Notes under the pieces: generated by a model
What the model was told of the DNA's origin: nothing
The model's input: the letters and a program-made list of their open reading frames with translations, nothing else
The model's database searches: none
Translations under genes and position numbers: made by a program
Shown here: positions 28,557-38,898 of the stretch, one piece after another
Numbering within the stretch: position 1 is the stretch's first letter
Layout: each line of letters opens with the position of its first letter
DNA from: Wenyingzhuangia aestuarii
Lineage (GTDB): Bacteria > Bacteroidota > Bacteroidia > Flavobacteriales > Flavobacteriaceae
Length of the DNA stretch: 64,000 bases
Direction of reading: 5' to 3'
Assembly: GCF_011927765.1 (NCBI RefSeq)
Contig: NZ_JAATJG010000012.1
Location: 1-64,000, forward strand

Positions 28557-29822
28557 TTATTTAACTTTTAAAAACAATGTATTGGTATCCAAAGCATCTT
28601 TGGGTTTGATAGATCCTTCTAACTTGTAAAGAAAAGTTTCTACTATATACGTAGACGATTTTGATAAGTTGTTTTTTAATTTAAAATCTACTTCCATATT
28701 TCCATAGCCTGGATACACTTCTATCGTTTTCTCTACTATTTTCTTGTTCCATTTTTGAGTTAATCTATCTGTAATTTCTGAAACTTTTATGTAAATTTTT
28801 CTAGGTTGATTTACTTTAAAAGTCAAAGGAATTTTTAATTCATCTGTAGCTAACACATCAATTTCTGTATTAGAAAACATGATACTTTCATGATATAAAT
28901 CTAATCCCATTTCGTAAGACTGATCAACGTTTTTAGCTCTTACATCTACCAAATCGTAACCTCTTACCCAGTCATAATAAACTGTATTTTTGGTCGGATC
29001 TGCCAATTCTTTATCTGTTGGTAATTCTATCCATGGAAAAGGATAAGTTTCAGACACCATACGCATGTACATAGGTCTATTAAATGGTTTCCCAACCACT
29101 TGATCATAAAACTTCATATGCTTAGGCTCTCTGTCATCGTAATAAAAACTTGCTTGTTTTTCATTTTTCCACCAACCTCCATATACATGAAAGTCTTTAG
29201 AAGCTAATTCATTATGATGAAACTTTACAGCCGGAGCTCTTAAATCGTGTTTTTTCTTATTGCAGTCTGTATACCAAAAATGTCCATTGGAATTCATTCC
29301 ATTTGCAAAATGATTTCCTAAGAAATCTCCGCTTCTACCAATACATTCTTGAATATCCCATTCCTGCCCATATTTATCACAGCCATTAGGTCCTTTTTCT
29401 ACTCCATCTGTTGAAAACCAAAATGTAGTAGACATGGTAGTAGCTGCTGCTTTTACCCTACATTCATAATAACCTAAAAACGCAGCCTTTTTAGAAACTA
29501 CCGCTCCTCCTGCAATGTTAAAAGTTAACTCTCTACCATATGCTTTTACAATGGTGTCTTTTTTTAATTTTTCTCCTTTAATTTGCATGTATCCATTTTT
29601 AACAGATACTTGAGAGGCTAAAAAAAGCCCTGGTTCTCTTCCTTTCCATTTTGGGTGATAATCGTACCATTTAGAAGCATCTAATTTATCTCCATTAAAT
29701 TCATCTGAAAAATCTGGATTCATTACCCAACGTTTTCCTATAGGTGGTTCTGGGGGTCCCGATTGTGCTTGTACAGATATTCCACATACGAACACGAACA
29801 ATAAGCTAACTATTTTTTGCAT
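28557..29822 (-). CDS. GH16-family endo-galactanase (agarase/porphyranase-like)
   Basis: This 421-residue secreted endo-hydrolase has the GH16 catalytic signature E-W-D-I-Q-E at 154-159 (nucleophile Glu154, acid/base Glu159). The start of the jelly roll, SDEFNGDKLDASKW, is typical of algal GH16. A C-terminal beta domain of about 120 residues follows (roughly 300-421). The active-site neighbourhood looks closer to agarases and porphyranases than to kappa-carrageenases, though I cannot settle the subfamily by eye. It is in a run with the PhoD-like gene upstream and GH117 downstream. Confidence 0.88.
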   Translation of the reverse strand: MQKIVSLLFVFVCGISVQAQSGPPEPPIGKRWVMNPDFSDEFNGDKLDASKWYDYHPKWKGREPGLFLASQVSVKNGYMQIKGEKLKKDTIVKAYGRELTFNIAGGAVVSKKAAFLGYYECRVKAAATTMSTTFWFSTDGVEKGPNGCDKYGQEWDIQECIGRSGDFLGNHFANGMNSNGHFWYTDCNKKKHDLRAPAVKFHHNELASKDFHVYGGWWKNEKQASFYYDDREPKHMKFYDQVVGKPFNRPMYMRMVSETYPFPWIELPTDKELADPTKNTVYYDWVRGYDLVDVRAKNVDQSYEMGLDLYHESIMFSNTEIDVLATDELKIPLTFKVNQPRKIYIKVSEITDRLTQKWNKKIVEKTIEVYPGYGNMEVDFKLKNNLSKSSTYIVETFLYKLEGSIKPKDALDTNTLFLKVK

Positions 29823-29834
29823 CTCTTATAGATT

Positions 29835-31634
29835 TTACAATTTTATATTGATTGATTTTTTATTTTTCTTAAGCGCTTCTACATCAAAAAAACGTTGAGT
29901 ATTAGCTCCTTCCCCTACTTCAATAGTATATCTATTTGGATACATAACTGTAGGCTGATACATCTTTCCTTTTAATCTTAAAGAAGAAATTACCTCTTTG
30001 GTATATTGATTTTTTACAGTCACTACCTGATTTTCTTTATTCAACTTTAATTGGGGTAATTGGTATCCGTTTTTAATTAAAAAATTATCTGTTTGATGAA
30101 AGGTTACAGGCCATCCGTTATAAGGTTTGGCGTTAGGAGCAAACATATCTACATTTCTTGCCCAACACTCATAAGTAATATTTCTAGATGCTTTGTTAAA
30201 ACGAATAATTCCATACCCAGAAGCTCTACCGTTTAATAAATTCACCTTTTCGGTATTGTCTTTATGTTCGGGATTTGCAATGGCCAAGACCGTCATTTTA
30301 TTATGAAAAGCATCTAAATACTCTCCCGTATAATCTGGCATTCCTTTTACATGATTTTTTCCAGGAGCATCGGGCTTAAACCAACGCATCCAAAAATTAG
30401 AAGCAGCAGGCACAGCAAAGGAATATCCTGCATTGTTCCAGTCTTCTACTCCATGATGTAGTACCGATCCTAAATGTTGATCTCCCGCAATCATACAAGA
30501 AAAACTTTTACGAATAACAGATAAGGCTTTGTTTCGTCCTGCTTGTGGCCATCCGTTAGAATCTACGCTATACTTTTGTTTTTTGTCTAGCGTTGGCGAA
30601 TGGGTAGTTACATTGGCAAAAATGGTTTGAGATAAAACAGCTTTCATTTCAGCATCTTTCCAATCGGTAGTCCAAGCTTCTAAAAAATCTAACTGTCTAT
30701 CGCCTAACAAAGTGGCTTCTTTTACATCCATTTCACGAGTATCATGAAATCTAGATTTTCCTAAAACTCTTTTGGGTCCCGATTTAAATTTACGATCTTC
30801 TAAAATAGCAAAACTCATCCCTCCCCACTTGTAATCGGTATAATAAACTCCAATTCCTTGTGCTACTGGTGTAGGATCATACGGATCTGGTAAATGACTA
30901 GTTTGCGCTCTTTCTACTTCTTTTATATAATTTACAGGCATGTAATACCCACCATTATTTCCATCTCTATTTGCAGCCTTTCGTCCTCCGTCACCCCACA
31001 AATTACCTTGACCTATATCGTGATCGTCTGGAATTACAATAGTGGGTGTATTTCTAATAATATCTCCAAAGACTTCGCCAAACTTTAACCAATAACCATA
31101 ATGATCACTATGATCATAAGATTGATCTCCTGCAAAAAACAATACATCAGGTTGTAGTTTTTTTAAATTATTAAGGATATCGTCCGCAGGACCTTGTCCT
31201 CCATGTTTTTTATAAATAGACCAACAAGAAAATGCTGCCATTATAATTTCCTCTTTCTCTTTAGGATTTTTTTGAATAATCCCATTATAAAAAAACTGAT
31301 TTTTATACGCTACACGATATTCTTTTTTTTGAGCATCGTCCCAATCTTCTATTCTAAAGTGTGCTGTATAACCTGGGTATTGAATTCTAGCTTCTTGAAC
31401 CGTTTCCCATTTTCCATTGTTTTTGATTTGCAAAGTAGCTTCAAAAGGATCGTAATTTTTTACAGGATAAAACTGAGCTGTTAACTTTAAAGTTTGTTCA
31501 TGTACGGTATACAAGGCAAAACAAATTTTGTTTTTTGCTAATTTATCAGAAATTCCTGTAGGGTTTTGTCCATAACTAAAACTCAAAACAAATAACAACA
31601 CAAATCCTATTGTTTTTTTTAAACGACTATTCAT
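29835..31634 (-). CDS. PhoD-like metallophosphoesterase
   Basis: This 599-residue secreted protein resembles the alkaline phosphatase D group. It has an N-terminal immunoglobulin-like domain (about 25-115) and then the catalytic fold. Metal-binding motifs are AGDQSYDH (168-175), PDDHD (202-206) and IAGDQH further on. PhoD enzymes are Ca/Fe-dependent phosphodiesterases or monoesterases. A role on an algal polysaccharide substituent is inferred only from its place in front of GH16 and GH117. The ATG at 31634 gives a standard signal peptide; an upstream start at 31661 would add nine residues. Confidence 0.82.
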   Translation of the reverse strand: MNSRLKKTIGFVLLFVLSFSYGQNPTGISDKLAKNKICFALYTVHEQTLKLTAQFYPVKNYDPFEATLQIKNNGKWETVQEARIQYPGYTAHFRIEDWDDAQKKEYRVAYKNQFFYNGIIQKNPKEKEEIIMAAFSCWSIYKKHGGQGPADDILNNLKKLQPDVLFFAGDQSYDHSDHYGYWLKFGEVFGDIIRNTPTIVIPDDHDIGQGNLWGDGGRKAANRDGNNGGYYMPVNYIKEVERAQTSHLPDPYDPTPVAQGIGVYYTDYKWGGMSFAILEDRKFKSGPKRVLGKSRFHDTREMDVKEATLLGDRQLDFLEAWTTDWKDAEMKAVLSQTIFANVTTHSPTLDKKQKYSVDSNGWPQAGRNKALSVIRKSFSCMIAGDQHLGSVLHHGVEDWNNAGYSFAVPAASNFWMRWFKPDAPGKNHVKGMPDYTGEYLDAFHNKMTVLAIANPEHKDNTEKVNLLNGRASGYGIIRFNKASRNITYECWARNVDMFAPNAKPYNGWPVTFHQTDNFLIKNGYQLPQLKLNKENQVVTVKNQYTKEVISSLRLKGKMYQPTVMYPNRYTIEVGEGANTQRFFDVEALKKNKKSINIKL

Positions 31635-31898
31635 ATTACTGATGATTAAAAACGTTAACAAACCAACTCAAATTCTAGAATTTAAAATGAGTTTACTTTT
31701 TTAGGATAGATAAAGCTACTAGAATCCATTCAGAGATAAAAACAAATAACCATATGTCGTTTATTTATCTATAAAATATGCTTCTTTTAACTTTTTTAGA
31801 AAAAAGAAACATCTAAAAAACTCAACTAGATTTTTACTAGACAAGCTCTTAAAAAGAGAGATTTATACAATGATCTTATTACCTTTTTAACAAGAATC

Positions 31899-33305
31899 TT
31901 ATTTCTTAAAAATTTGACTCCATCCTTCTGTAGAAAATGACGATGCTGGCAAACCTGCTGTATTAAACAAAGACCCTTCTATATAGCTTTGCCAACCATA
32001 TCGTACATTTTTTGGTTTTTTAATTTCATCATTCCAAACTTGTAAAACAGTTCCTTTGTTGATAATTTTAGCTTTTGCTTGATAATAAATTCCATCTTCT
32101 CCTGCAATTTCAAAATCCTTTAAAGTTTTCCCCATACTTGTAATTCCTAAAGGAGCTTCCTCAAAATCAATCAAAGCTTTGCTTCCTACTATTTTAATGG
32201 ATTTATAAATAGGTCCTGAATATTGAATTCCTTCTACTTTATAATCTTTAGCCAATGCCCAAAGTGCCAAACGCTCTCCTACTTCTTTCTTTTTAGGTGG
32301 ATGAATTCTTGTTTTGTATCCCATATCATTAATTACTGCCATTCCTGTATTAGGAAGCGTTAACATGGTTTTTAACTGTGCTTGTTGCACTCCAACCCAA
32401 CCTTTTAATTTATTTCCAAAAGGTGCTAATTGTACAAAGTAAAACGGAAATACACCCTGCTTCCAATTTTGTCTCCAGCTCTTAATCATAGCAGGAAATA
32501 ACCTTGCGTATTGCTCTGGATCCCATCTATTTCCTTCTCCCTGATACCAAATTGCTCCCTTAATGGTAAACGGAATTAAAGGATGAATCATACCATTATA
32601 TAAAACGGTTGCTGATTTTGTGTTTTGTTTTTTAGTAAAATCCTTTTTATACTCCGGAAACTCTTTTACAATGGTTTCTTTGGGAGTCCAAGCCTGTGCA
32701 GGAGTACCTCCAACATTACTCGAAATTAATCCGATAGGAACATGTAAATATTCTTGAAGTCTTTTTCCAAAGGAGTATCCTACCGCACTAAAATTAGCGG
32801 CTGTTTTTGGAGACGATACTTCCCAATTTCCTTTGCAAGAATTTAAAGGAGTGCTACTTACTTCTCTAGAAACCGTGAAAAATCGAAGATTAGCATTTGA
32901 ACTGTTTAAAATTAAATTATTGCTATTTTCTAATTCTTGTCCTGGACCTCCTTTTAAAGGCATTGCCATATTAGATTGTCCAGTACAAATCCAAACTTCG
33001 CCTAAAAGAATATCTTTTAAAATAATTTTATCAGATCCATTTACTGTTAAAACATAAGGCCCTCCAGCATTGGTAGTTTTTAAAGTTGTTTTCCAATGCC
33101 CTTTTTTATCTGTTTTTACTTGTTCTTTTTGTCCCCAACTTCCCTCTAAACTTATGTCTGTATTAGGAATATCTGTACCCCATATTTGAACATTTGAGTT
33201 TCGTTGTAATACCATATGATTTCCAAAAATACTCGCAATTTTTGTTTGTGCTCTTGTAGACATTGTAAGTATAAAGAAACAGACAGTTATAGTTATTTTC
33301 ATCAT
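31899..33305 (-). CDS. SASA/GDSL-type carbohydrate O-acetylesterase
   Basis: This 468-residue secreted esterase resembles the sialate O-acetylesterase family (PF03629; CAZy groups some relatives as CE20). The nucleophile Ser111 lies in GQSNM (109-113). A downstream DMGYKTRIHP supplies the catalytic His region. An N-terminal beta domain (about 22-98) precedes the hydrolase fold. It likely removes acetyl groups from the polysaccharide or its oligomers. It is 80 bases after the sulfatase at 33386. The start may be the second Met, one codon in. Confidence 0.87.
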   Translation of the reverse strand: MMKITITVCFFILTMSTRAQTKIASIFGNHMVLQRNSNVQIWGTDIPNTDISLEGSWGQKEQVKTDKKGHWKTTLKTTNAGGPYVLTVNGSDKIILKDILLGEVWICTGQSNMAMPLKGGPGQELENSNNLILNSSNANLRFFTVSREVSSTPLNSCKGNWEVSSPKTAANFSAVGYSFGKRLQEYLHVPIGLISSNVGGTPAQAWTPKETIVKEFPEYKKDFTKKQNTKSATVLYNGMIHPLIPFTIKGAIWYQGEGNRWDPEQYARLFPAMIKSWRQNWKQGVFPFYFVQLAPFGNKLKGWVGVQQAQLKTMLTLPNTGMAVINDMGYKTRIHPPKKKEVGERLALWALAKDYKVEGIQYSGPIYKSIKIVGSKALIDFEEAPLGITSMGKTLKDFEIAGEDGIYYQAKAKIINKGTVLQVWNDEIKKPKNVRYGWQSYIEGSLFNTAGLPASSFSTEGWSQIFKK

Positions 33306-33385
33306 TTTGTACTTCTTAATTTTATGTTATTTAACGAATGTTTTAAACACTAAAAACATCCCATATAAAAAAAAAATTTCTCTTA

Positions 33386-35011
33386 TTAGTTTGATGTTCT
33401 TGTCAAAGGAGCTACTTTTCCATAGCCGTTTTTAGGAGCATCGTGTTGGCTCTCATGTAAATTGTATCTTGGAATAATCTGTAACAATTCATCTCTTTGT
33501 TTTCTGTGAGCAGCAGTTACCTTACTCCAATCTTTAATTTTTGGAAAACTAATTAAATCAGAAGGAGTTTTACTCACATCGCACCAAACATTATTTCCAT
33601 CTTTCATCACTAAATTTCCTCTTATAATTTGAGTTCCTTTGTGGTACCCATAAATCCACTCTCTATGTTTTTCTTTTTTTGTTGTTAAAAAAGGTAATAA
33701 GCTTTCTCCATTAATTTCGTAGGATTTTGGAATTTTAACTCCAACAATATCTGCAATTGTTGGCAAAACATCGGAAATATTTACCAATACATCTTGCTCC
33801 CCTTGTTTGGTCATTTTTAAAACAGGTGCATAAATAAGCATTGGAACGTGTGTTCCTCTTTGAGATACAGGGCTAGATTTTCCGTAGCCACTTGTACCGT
33901 TATCTGCACAAAAAATAAAAATCGTATTGTCTTCTATTCCTAATTCTTTTAGTTTTTCCATATACAAAGAAACTTGATAATCTAAATAGTTTACATGATT
34001 GTGAATTCCATCTTCTGTAATAGTTCCGTGAGTATTATACACACCATGATCTCCTGTAATATTAGGCTCTGTACGTGTATATTTTTTTCCATCCCAATGT
34101 ATTTTTGGAGTTCCTGGCCATTTATTTCCACTTTTAGGATGTAAAAAATCAAAGGCATCGTGTCCTAAATGACTGGTATGATAAATAAAAAAAGGTTTGT
34201 CTTCTTTTTCTTTTCTTTCCATATAATCAAAAACATATTTTAATTCAACATCTGGTCCAAAAGTATTTAGTCCAAATTCTTTTTTAGATTTTTGATCATT
34301 AGGCCACCATTCTAAATAATTTTTAGCGTTTGGATTGTTCATTAATTGTACATGAGGTTTCCAATACCACCCTGATTGCACATAACTTTTTTGAGTTAAT
34401 TGCTCCCCCGTATCCGCATTAAATATCTTTTTCTTACCACTTTCTTTTCTAGTTTCTAATCTAAAATCTGTGGTATGAATAGCTTTATTATACGATCCTT
34501 CTCCAGGTGTAAAACAACCTTCATCAAATTCAAATCCTTTGATATTCATTTGTGTTTTTCCTGCCCAATAAGTAGCATAACCACCTTTCTTAGCTATCAT
34601 AGAAATAGAGTGTGGAGAACTTTTATACAAATCCCAAGAACCTTTTCCATTAGGAGCTTTTCCTTTATCACTATTGTGCCACCATTTGTGTAAATGAGCA
34701 TATCTACCTGTCATCATCATAGCTCTACTTGGTCCACAAACCGTAGCTGCCCATGTTGTTTTTATATACACTCCTTTTTCTGCTAACGCATCTAATACAG
34801 GAGTCTTAGCTCTGTATTTCACATCTTTCGTATCTCCACCTTTTAAATTTCCTCCTTTAGGTAAGCTCCAGGTATCCGACCCGTAAAAGGGTAACTCACG
34901 AGCGCTAATATCATCTGCATATAACAAAATAATATTCGGTTTTTTTTGTGCATTTGCAAAGAAAGTTGCCAAACCACAAACTAGTAATGTTACTTTTTTT
35001 AGTTTATTCAT
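33386..35011 (-). CDS. S1-family sulfatase with N-terminal insertion
   Basis: This 541-residue secreted sulfatase has the Asp pair at 33-34 and CGPSR at 92-96. An extra Gly/Lys-rich loop (about 45-67) lies before the catalytic motif and pushes it some 15-20 residues later than in its neighbours. The usual GKWHLG motif is replaced by AGKTQMNIKG, so the Lys is kept but the Trp-His pair is not. It ends with an unusual Gly/Asn tail. The gene is 38 bases after the large Asp-box protein, so they are likely co-transcribed. Subfamily not assigned. Confidence 0.88.
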   Translation of the reverse strand: MNKLKKVTLLVCGLATFFANAQKKPNIILLYADDISARELPFYGSDTWSLPKGGNLKGGDTKDVKYRAKTPVLDALAEKGVYIKTTWAATVCGPSRAMMMTGRYAHLHKWWHNSDKGKAPNGKGSWDLYKSSPHSISMIAKKGGYATYWAGKTQMNIKGFEFDEGCFTPGEGSYNKAIHTTDFRLETRKESGKKKIFNADTGEQLTQKSYVQSGWYWKPHVQLMNNPNAKNYLEWWPNDQKSKKEFGLNTFGPDVELKYVFDYMERKEKEDKPFFIYHTSHLGHDAFDFLHPKSGNKWPGTPKIHWDGKKYTRTEPNITGDHGVYNTHGTITEDGIHNHVNYLDYQVSLYMEKLKELGIEDNTIFIFCADNGTSGYGKSSPVSQRGTHVPMLIYAPVLKMTKQGEQDVLVNISDVLPTIADIVGVKIPKSYEINGESLLPFLTTKKEKHREWIYGYHKGTQIIRGNLVMKDGNNVWCDVSKTPSDLISFPKIKDWSKVTAAHRKQRDELLQIIPRYNLHESQHDAPKNGYGKVAPLTRTSN

Positions 35012-35049
35012 ATTTTATTGATTCATTAACTACAACAAGTGCTATAGCT

Positions 35050-38000
35050 TTATTTTTGGATAATTATTTTACGTGTTATATTTATGTTTAATGATTTAAC
35101 AATTAGTAAATACATTCCGTTTTGCAAGCTAGAAACATCAAGTGTATTGTTTAAAAACATTCCTGAGCTTATTGTTTTCCCATGAATACTTACAATTCTA
35201 TATTCAGTTTTTTCCAATTCAGAAATTCCAGCAATAAATAATTGATTTCCTTGAACAGGATTTGGATACAAACGAACCTTGGGTTCTATTGTCTCTTTTT
35301 GGCTAGCTAAATTTTCTACTTGAATTACTGCTTTGTACCAAGCGCTTCCCCAACCAGCACACCACAAGACATCCTGATTTACTGGATCTGGTTTTAAATC
35401 TACAATTCTGTCTGAATGTGCCAATCCTTTATTTATTTTAATCCATGTTTGTCCTGCATCTTGAGATAAATATGCTCCTGGATTTAAAAATTCATCAACT
35501 TTATTTGGAACTTGAGCAGCTACAGAAATAGTAATTATATCAGAATTGGCTGGAGATACTTCTATTTGCCATACATAAGGAGCTTCAAAAATTCGTTCCC
35601 AAGTAACTCCATCATCAGTACTTTTCCAAACACCACCACCTTCTAAAGTACCAGAACGTGATCCGGTAGCAATAAATAAATCTTTGGTATTTCTATCTAT
35701 AAAAATATTATTTACCGACTTTATCACCGATGGAATAGTCATCTTAGCAAAGTTTACAGCTCCGTCTACAGACTTATACAATCCGCCTGAATCATTAGTT
35801 CCCCACTGATTCATAGCCGCAAAAATTACTTGAGGCTTGTCTGGATGCATAGCAATTCTATTGATACTAGATCCTGCAGGAAAATCATCATTACTAACCG
35901 ACCAATTGTATCCACCATCCGTAGAGCGATACACTCCATATGCTCCTTTGGTTAAATCTATATTTTTTCCACCACCAATTTCTGAAATAGGCTTATATAT
36001 AGAAGTAAAATAGATATTATTTGGATTTACAGGATCTATAATTAAAGAATATTGAGTTCCTACAGATTCCCAGGATCCATTATCGGCTTCAAAAATAGTG
36101 GCTATGTTTTCCCAAGTTTTCCCTCCATCTGTTGATTTTCTAAATTTCCCTCTGTGTTCTTGTCTCCAAGCTATAAAGTAAATGATATTAGGATTGTTAG
36201 GGTGAACGGCAACTGTAGAAATAGAATGTGCTCCGTGATTTCCACTATGATCATGTACTTGTCCTTCTATTTGCTCAACCGCTACAGCATCAGAATCAGG
36301 CCAATCTCCAATATCAGTAGTTTGCCATAATCCATGTTCACCACTACACAATAATTTTCTTCCTGGTACTCCTGTTTCTAACAACAAAAACCTTCCTGGT
36401 AAATTTGTGTTTCCTCGTCCAATCCACTTATTACTTCCTTCAGATGTTTCATCATCATCAACCTGAGACCAAGAAACTCCTTTGTTGTTAGATCGTAGTA
36501 ATTGTTGATCTATTCCTGTAAAGACCTGACCAATTGAATTGATAGCTAACATTCTAGTTCCAGCACCTTCGGTTCCTTCATCTTGAGCTACTTGTAAATG
36601 CGCAAAATCAATATTAGCTCCAGTTGGATTGTTTTTAGCTTCCCAATAGGATTTATTTTCTTCTTGAATCCAATAAGATCCACTTCTAGCACAAGCAAAC
36701 CAAGTAGCACCTCCATCTTCGGACTTCCATACATCTCCTGGTCCAAAACCTTTGTCGTGTTTTTTATTATGTACCAAATACAATTCGTTCTTATCAATAG
36801 GATTCACGACCAATCTATTATAAACAGGTAGTGTCCAAGTAGGGTAGGTAGTATACGTATTTTTGGATGCTGCTTTTGAAATTCCCAACCAATATGCTAC
36901 TGCTCTATGATATCGATCTCTTACCCAATAATTATTTATTACCTGAAGGTTTAGTCCTAAGTTTCCTGTTATGCTTTGCCAAGTTAAACCTGCATCTGTA
37001 CTTTTATACACTCCCCCAGTAGTCGTAATACTTGTCCCGTTAGGAGTGTATTGGGTTTGTTCTACTGTGTATAGTATAAATTCTCCTGTATCTTTATTAT
37101 AATACGAAGTTAAATCCCTGGGTAAATTATGAGGCAATCCGGTAGCACTTTCCGTCCATGTTTCTCCCGTATCTGTACTTCTAAACATTCCTTGCCCTGT
37201 GGCCATAATTAGGACAGATGGATCTGCTGGGTTAAAAATAATTCTACCAACATCTAAATCTGATGAAATTGCAGTCGCTACTTTTCTCCAATTTTTTCCT
37301 TTATCTGTCGTTTTCCATACATAGCCATAGTCTGCCCTTCCTATTTTAATTCCGTTTGGCTTTGTTAAGCTTCTGTGATTTTCTTTTACGTTCCAAAAAT
37401 CACCAGCTCCTAAAAACCAAATATTGTCGTTTGTAGGGTGGACTGCTAATTTAGAATGGGCTTTACCCATTGTTTTTAAATAGGTCCAAGTTCTTCCTCT
37501 ATCTTGAGTCTCAAAAATTTTCCCGCTCGTACTACTTCCTGTTTGGTTGTTATCAAACAACATTCCATAATCTGGATTTGTTAAGGAAAATTTAATATCA
37601 ATAACACGTCTTAAATCTACTCCTGTACCATCGTAATCTTTTAAGGTTTGCCACGTTTTTCCATTGTCCCAGGTTCCAAAAGCTGCATGCATATCTGGCC
37701 CACTAAACATCACATTAGGGTCTGTAGGATGACACCAAAACTCTTCGCAATAACCAGAAGTTCCTGGTCCAAAACTTTTCCAAACTACTTTATTGCTTGA
37801 TGTTACTCTTTGTGTTTTAATTTTCTCGAAAAACGGAATTTCTGCGACTACATTAATAGTATTTAAAACTGCATACCCCAATGTTTCGTCAATTTTCCAA
37901 ATAGTAGAAAAATCAAAGGCATTGTAATTACTCTTGTTTTGTAATTCACTAGTATTTAAAGCTATTGCATTAGTATCTGATGCTCCTGTACTACTTGCAT

Positions 38001-38754
38001 AAAAAGAATGTGTGGGTGCTTTACCATTTTTTCCTCCCGTAGGATTGTCATCTTGAACGGTAGTAATGGCTATGTTATTAGATATAGCTCCATAAAAAAC
38101 AACTCTATCAATAATGTGCTGACCTCTTGTAGCTCCTACTACACCTCCAGAACCCCAACTTGCTGTTATGTTAGCAGAACTATAACAGTCTTGAACAGTA
38201 CAAATTGCAGCATCCCACAAAACCCCCACAACTCCTCCTGCCCACCCGGAAGAACCTACATTGATCGTTCCGTTTTTTGTATAGCACTGGGTAACAGAAC
38301 CTCCTGTCATATACCCTACAACCCCACCAACTCTAGAGATTCCACTTGCTGTAATACTTATATTTTCTATTCCTAAATTGGTAACTACTCCCTTAAAACA
38401 TCCAAACAAACCAGTTCCTACATTTGCTGCGTTAGGAGCAATTGTTAAGTTTTTTATTTTGTGATGATTTCCATCAAAAGAACCACTAAAAACTGTGGTT
38501 AAATTTCCTATGGGACTAAAAGATTGCCCAAACATATCAATAGTATTGGTTAACTTAAAAGCTTTGTTATTCCAATGACTAGTATTGGTTGATAAGGCTA
38601 TTAAATGTGCTGCTGTTTTTATTAGATAAGGATCTGTGTCTGTTCCTGATCCTCCACCATATTGTGCATTTGAATTTGTTATACTTCCTAGTAAGCATAA
38701 CAAAAATAGGACTCTATAGACTACTCTTCTTTTTGGGTTTGTAATTTTATGCAT
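35050..38754 (-). CDS. Giant Asp-box (BNR) beta-propeller protein with GLUG repeats and T9SS domain
   Basis: This 1,234-residue protein has a signal peptide (about 1-30), a glycine-rich GLUG-like repeat region (about 85-215), a large propeller region (about 310-1150) and a type IX secretion sorting domain (about 1160-1234, with LYPNP). The propeller carries many S/T-x-D-x-G-x-T-W Asp boxes, as in sialidases, GH74 xyloglucanases and Vps10/sortilin. The propeller closely matches the whole protein at 42202-44811, including GPGxSGYxEEFWCHPTD. It is probably exported to or beyond the cell surface. It could be a glycosidase, a lyase or a glycan-binding protein; I do not recognise a defined CAZy family. 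Confidence 0.85.
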   Translation of the reverse strand: MHKITNPKRRVVYRVLFLLCLLGSITNSNAQYGGGSGTDTDPYLIKTAAHLIALSTNTSHWNNKAFKLTNTIDMFGQSFSPIGNLTTVFSGSFDGNHHKIKNLTIAPNAANVGTGLFGCFKGVVTNLGIENISITASGISRVGGVVGYMTGGSVTQCYTKNGTINVGSSGWAGGVVGVLWDAAICTVQDCYSSANITASWGSGGVVGATRGQHIIDRVVFYGAISNNIAITTVQDDNPTGGKNGKAPTHSFYASSTGASDTNAIALNTSELQNKSNYNAFDFSTIWKIDETLGYAVLNTINVVAEIPFFEKIKTQRVTSSNKVVWKSFGPGTSGYCEEFWCHPTDPNVMFSGPDMHAAFGTWDNGKTWQTLKDYDGTGVDLRRVIDIKFSLTNPDYGMLFDNNQTGSSTSGKIFETQDRGRTWTYLKTMGKAHSKLAVHPTNDNIWFLGAGDFWNVKENHRSLTKPNGIKIGRADYGYVWKTTDKGKNWRKVATAISSDLDVGRIIFNPADPSVLIMATGQGMFRSTDTGETWTESATGLPHNLPRDLTSYYNKDTGEFILYTVEQTQYTPNGTSITTTGGVYKSTDAGLTWQSITGNLGLNLQVINNYWVRDRYHRAVAYWLGISKAASKNTYTTYPTWTLPVYNRLVVNPIDKNELYLVHNKKHDKGFGPGDVWKSEDGGATWFACARSGSYWIQEENKSYWEAKNNPTGANIDFAHLQVAQDEGTEGAGTRMLAINSIGQVFTGIDQQLLRSNNKGVSWSQVDDDETSEGSNKWIGRGNTNLPGRFLLLETGVPGRKLLCSGEHGLWQTTDIGDWPDSDAVAVEQIEGQVHDHSGNHGAHSISTVAVHPNNPNIIYFIAWRQEHRGKFRKSTDGGKTWENIATIFEADNGSWESVGTQYSLIIDPVNPNNIYFTSIYKPISEIGGGKNIDLTKGAYGVYRSTDGGYNWSVSNDDFPAGSSINRIAMHPDKPQVIFAAMNQWGTNDSGGLYKSVDGAVNFAKMTIPSVIKSVNNIFIDRNTKDLFIATGSRSGTLEGGGVWKSTDDGVTWERIFEAPYVWQIEVSPANSDIITISVAAQVPNKVDEFLNPGAYLSQDAGQTWIKINKGLAHSDRIVDLKPDPVNQDVLWCAGWGSAWYKAVIQVENLASQKETIEPKVRLYPNPVQGNQLFIAGISELEKTEYRIVSIHGKTISSGMFLNNTLDVSSLQNGMYLLIVKSLNINITRKIIIQK

Positions 38755-38898
38755 ATGCCTTTTTTAGATGCTCTAAATTCTATAGAACTTAACGATTCGT
38801 AATATTAGCTCAAAAGACAATAAACAAACAGACGATATGTTCTTTTATGTGTAAATAATGGTTAATCTATTTGTTTGTTCAATGAACAACTAAAATCA

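Noticed and set aside
28557-29822. Calling the GH16 protein a kappa-carrageenase
   Set aside because: The E-W-D-I-Q-E motif alone cannot separate GH16 subfamilies, and its GH117 neighbour points more to agar or porphyran.
36588-36831. Small open frames on both strands inside the giant Asp-box gene
   Set aside because: They lie wholly within the long, well-supported reading frame and show no features of their own.
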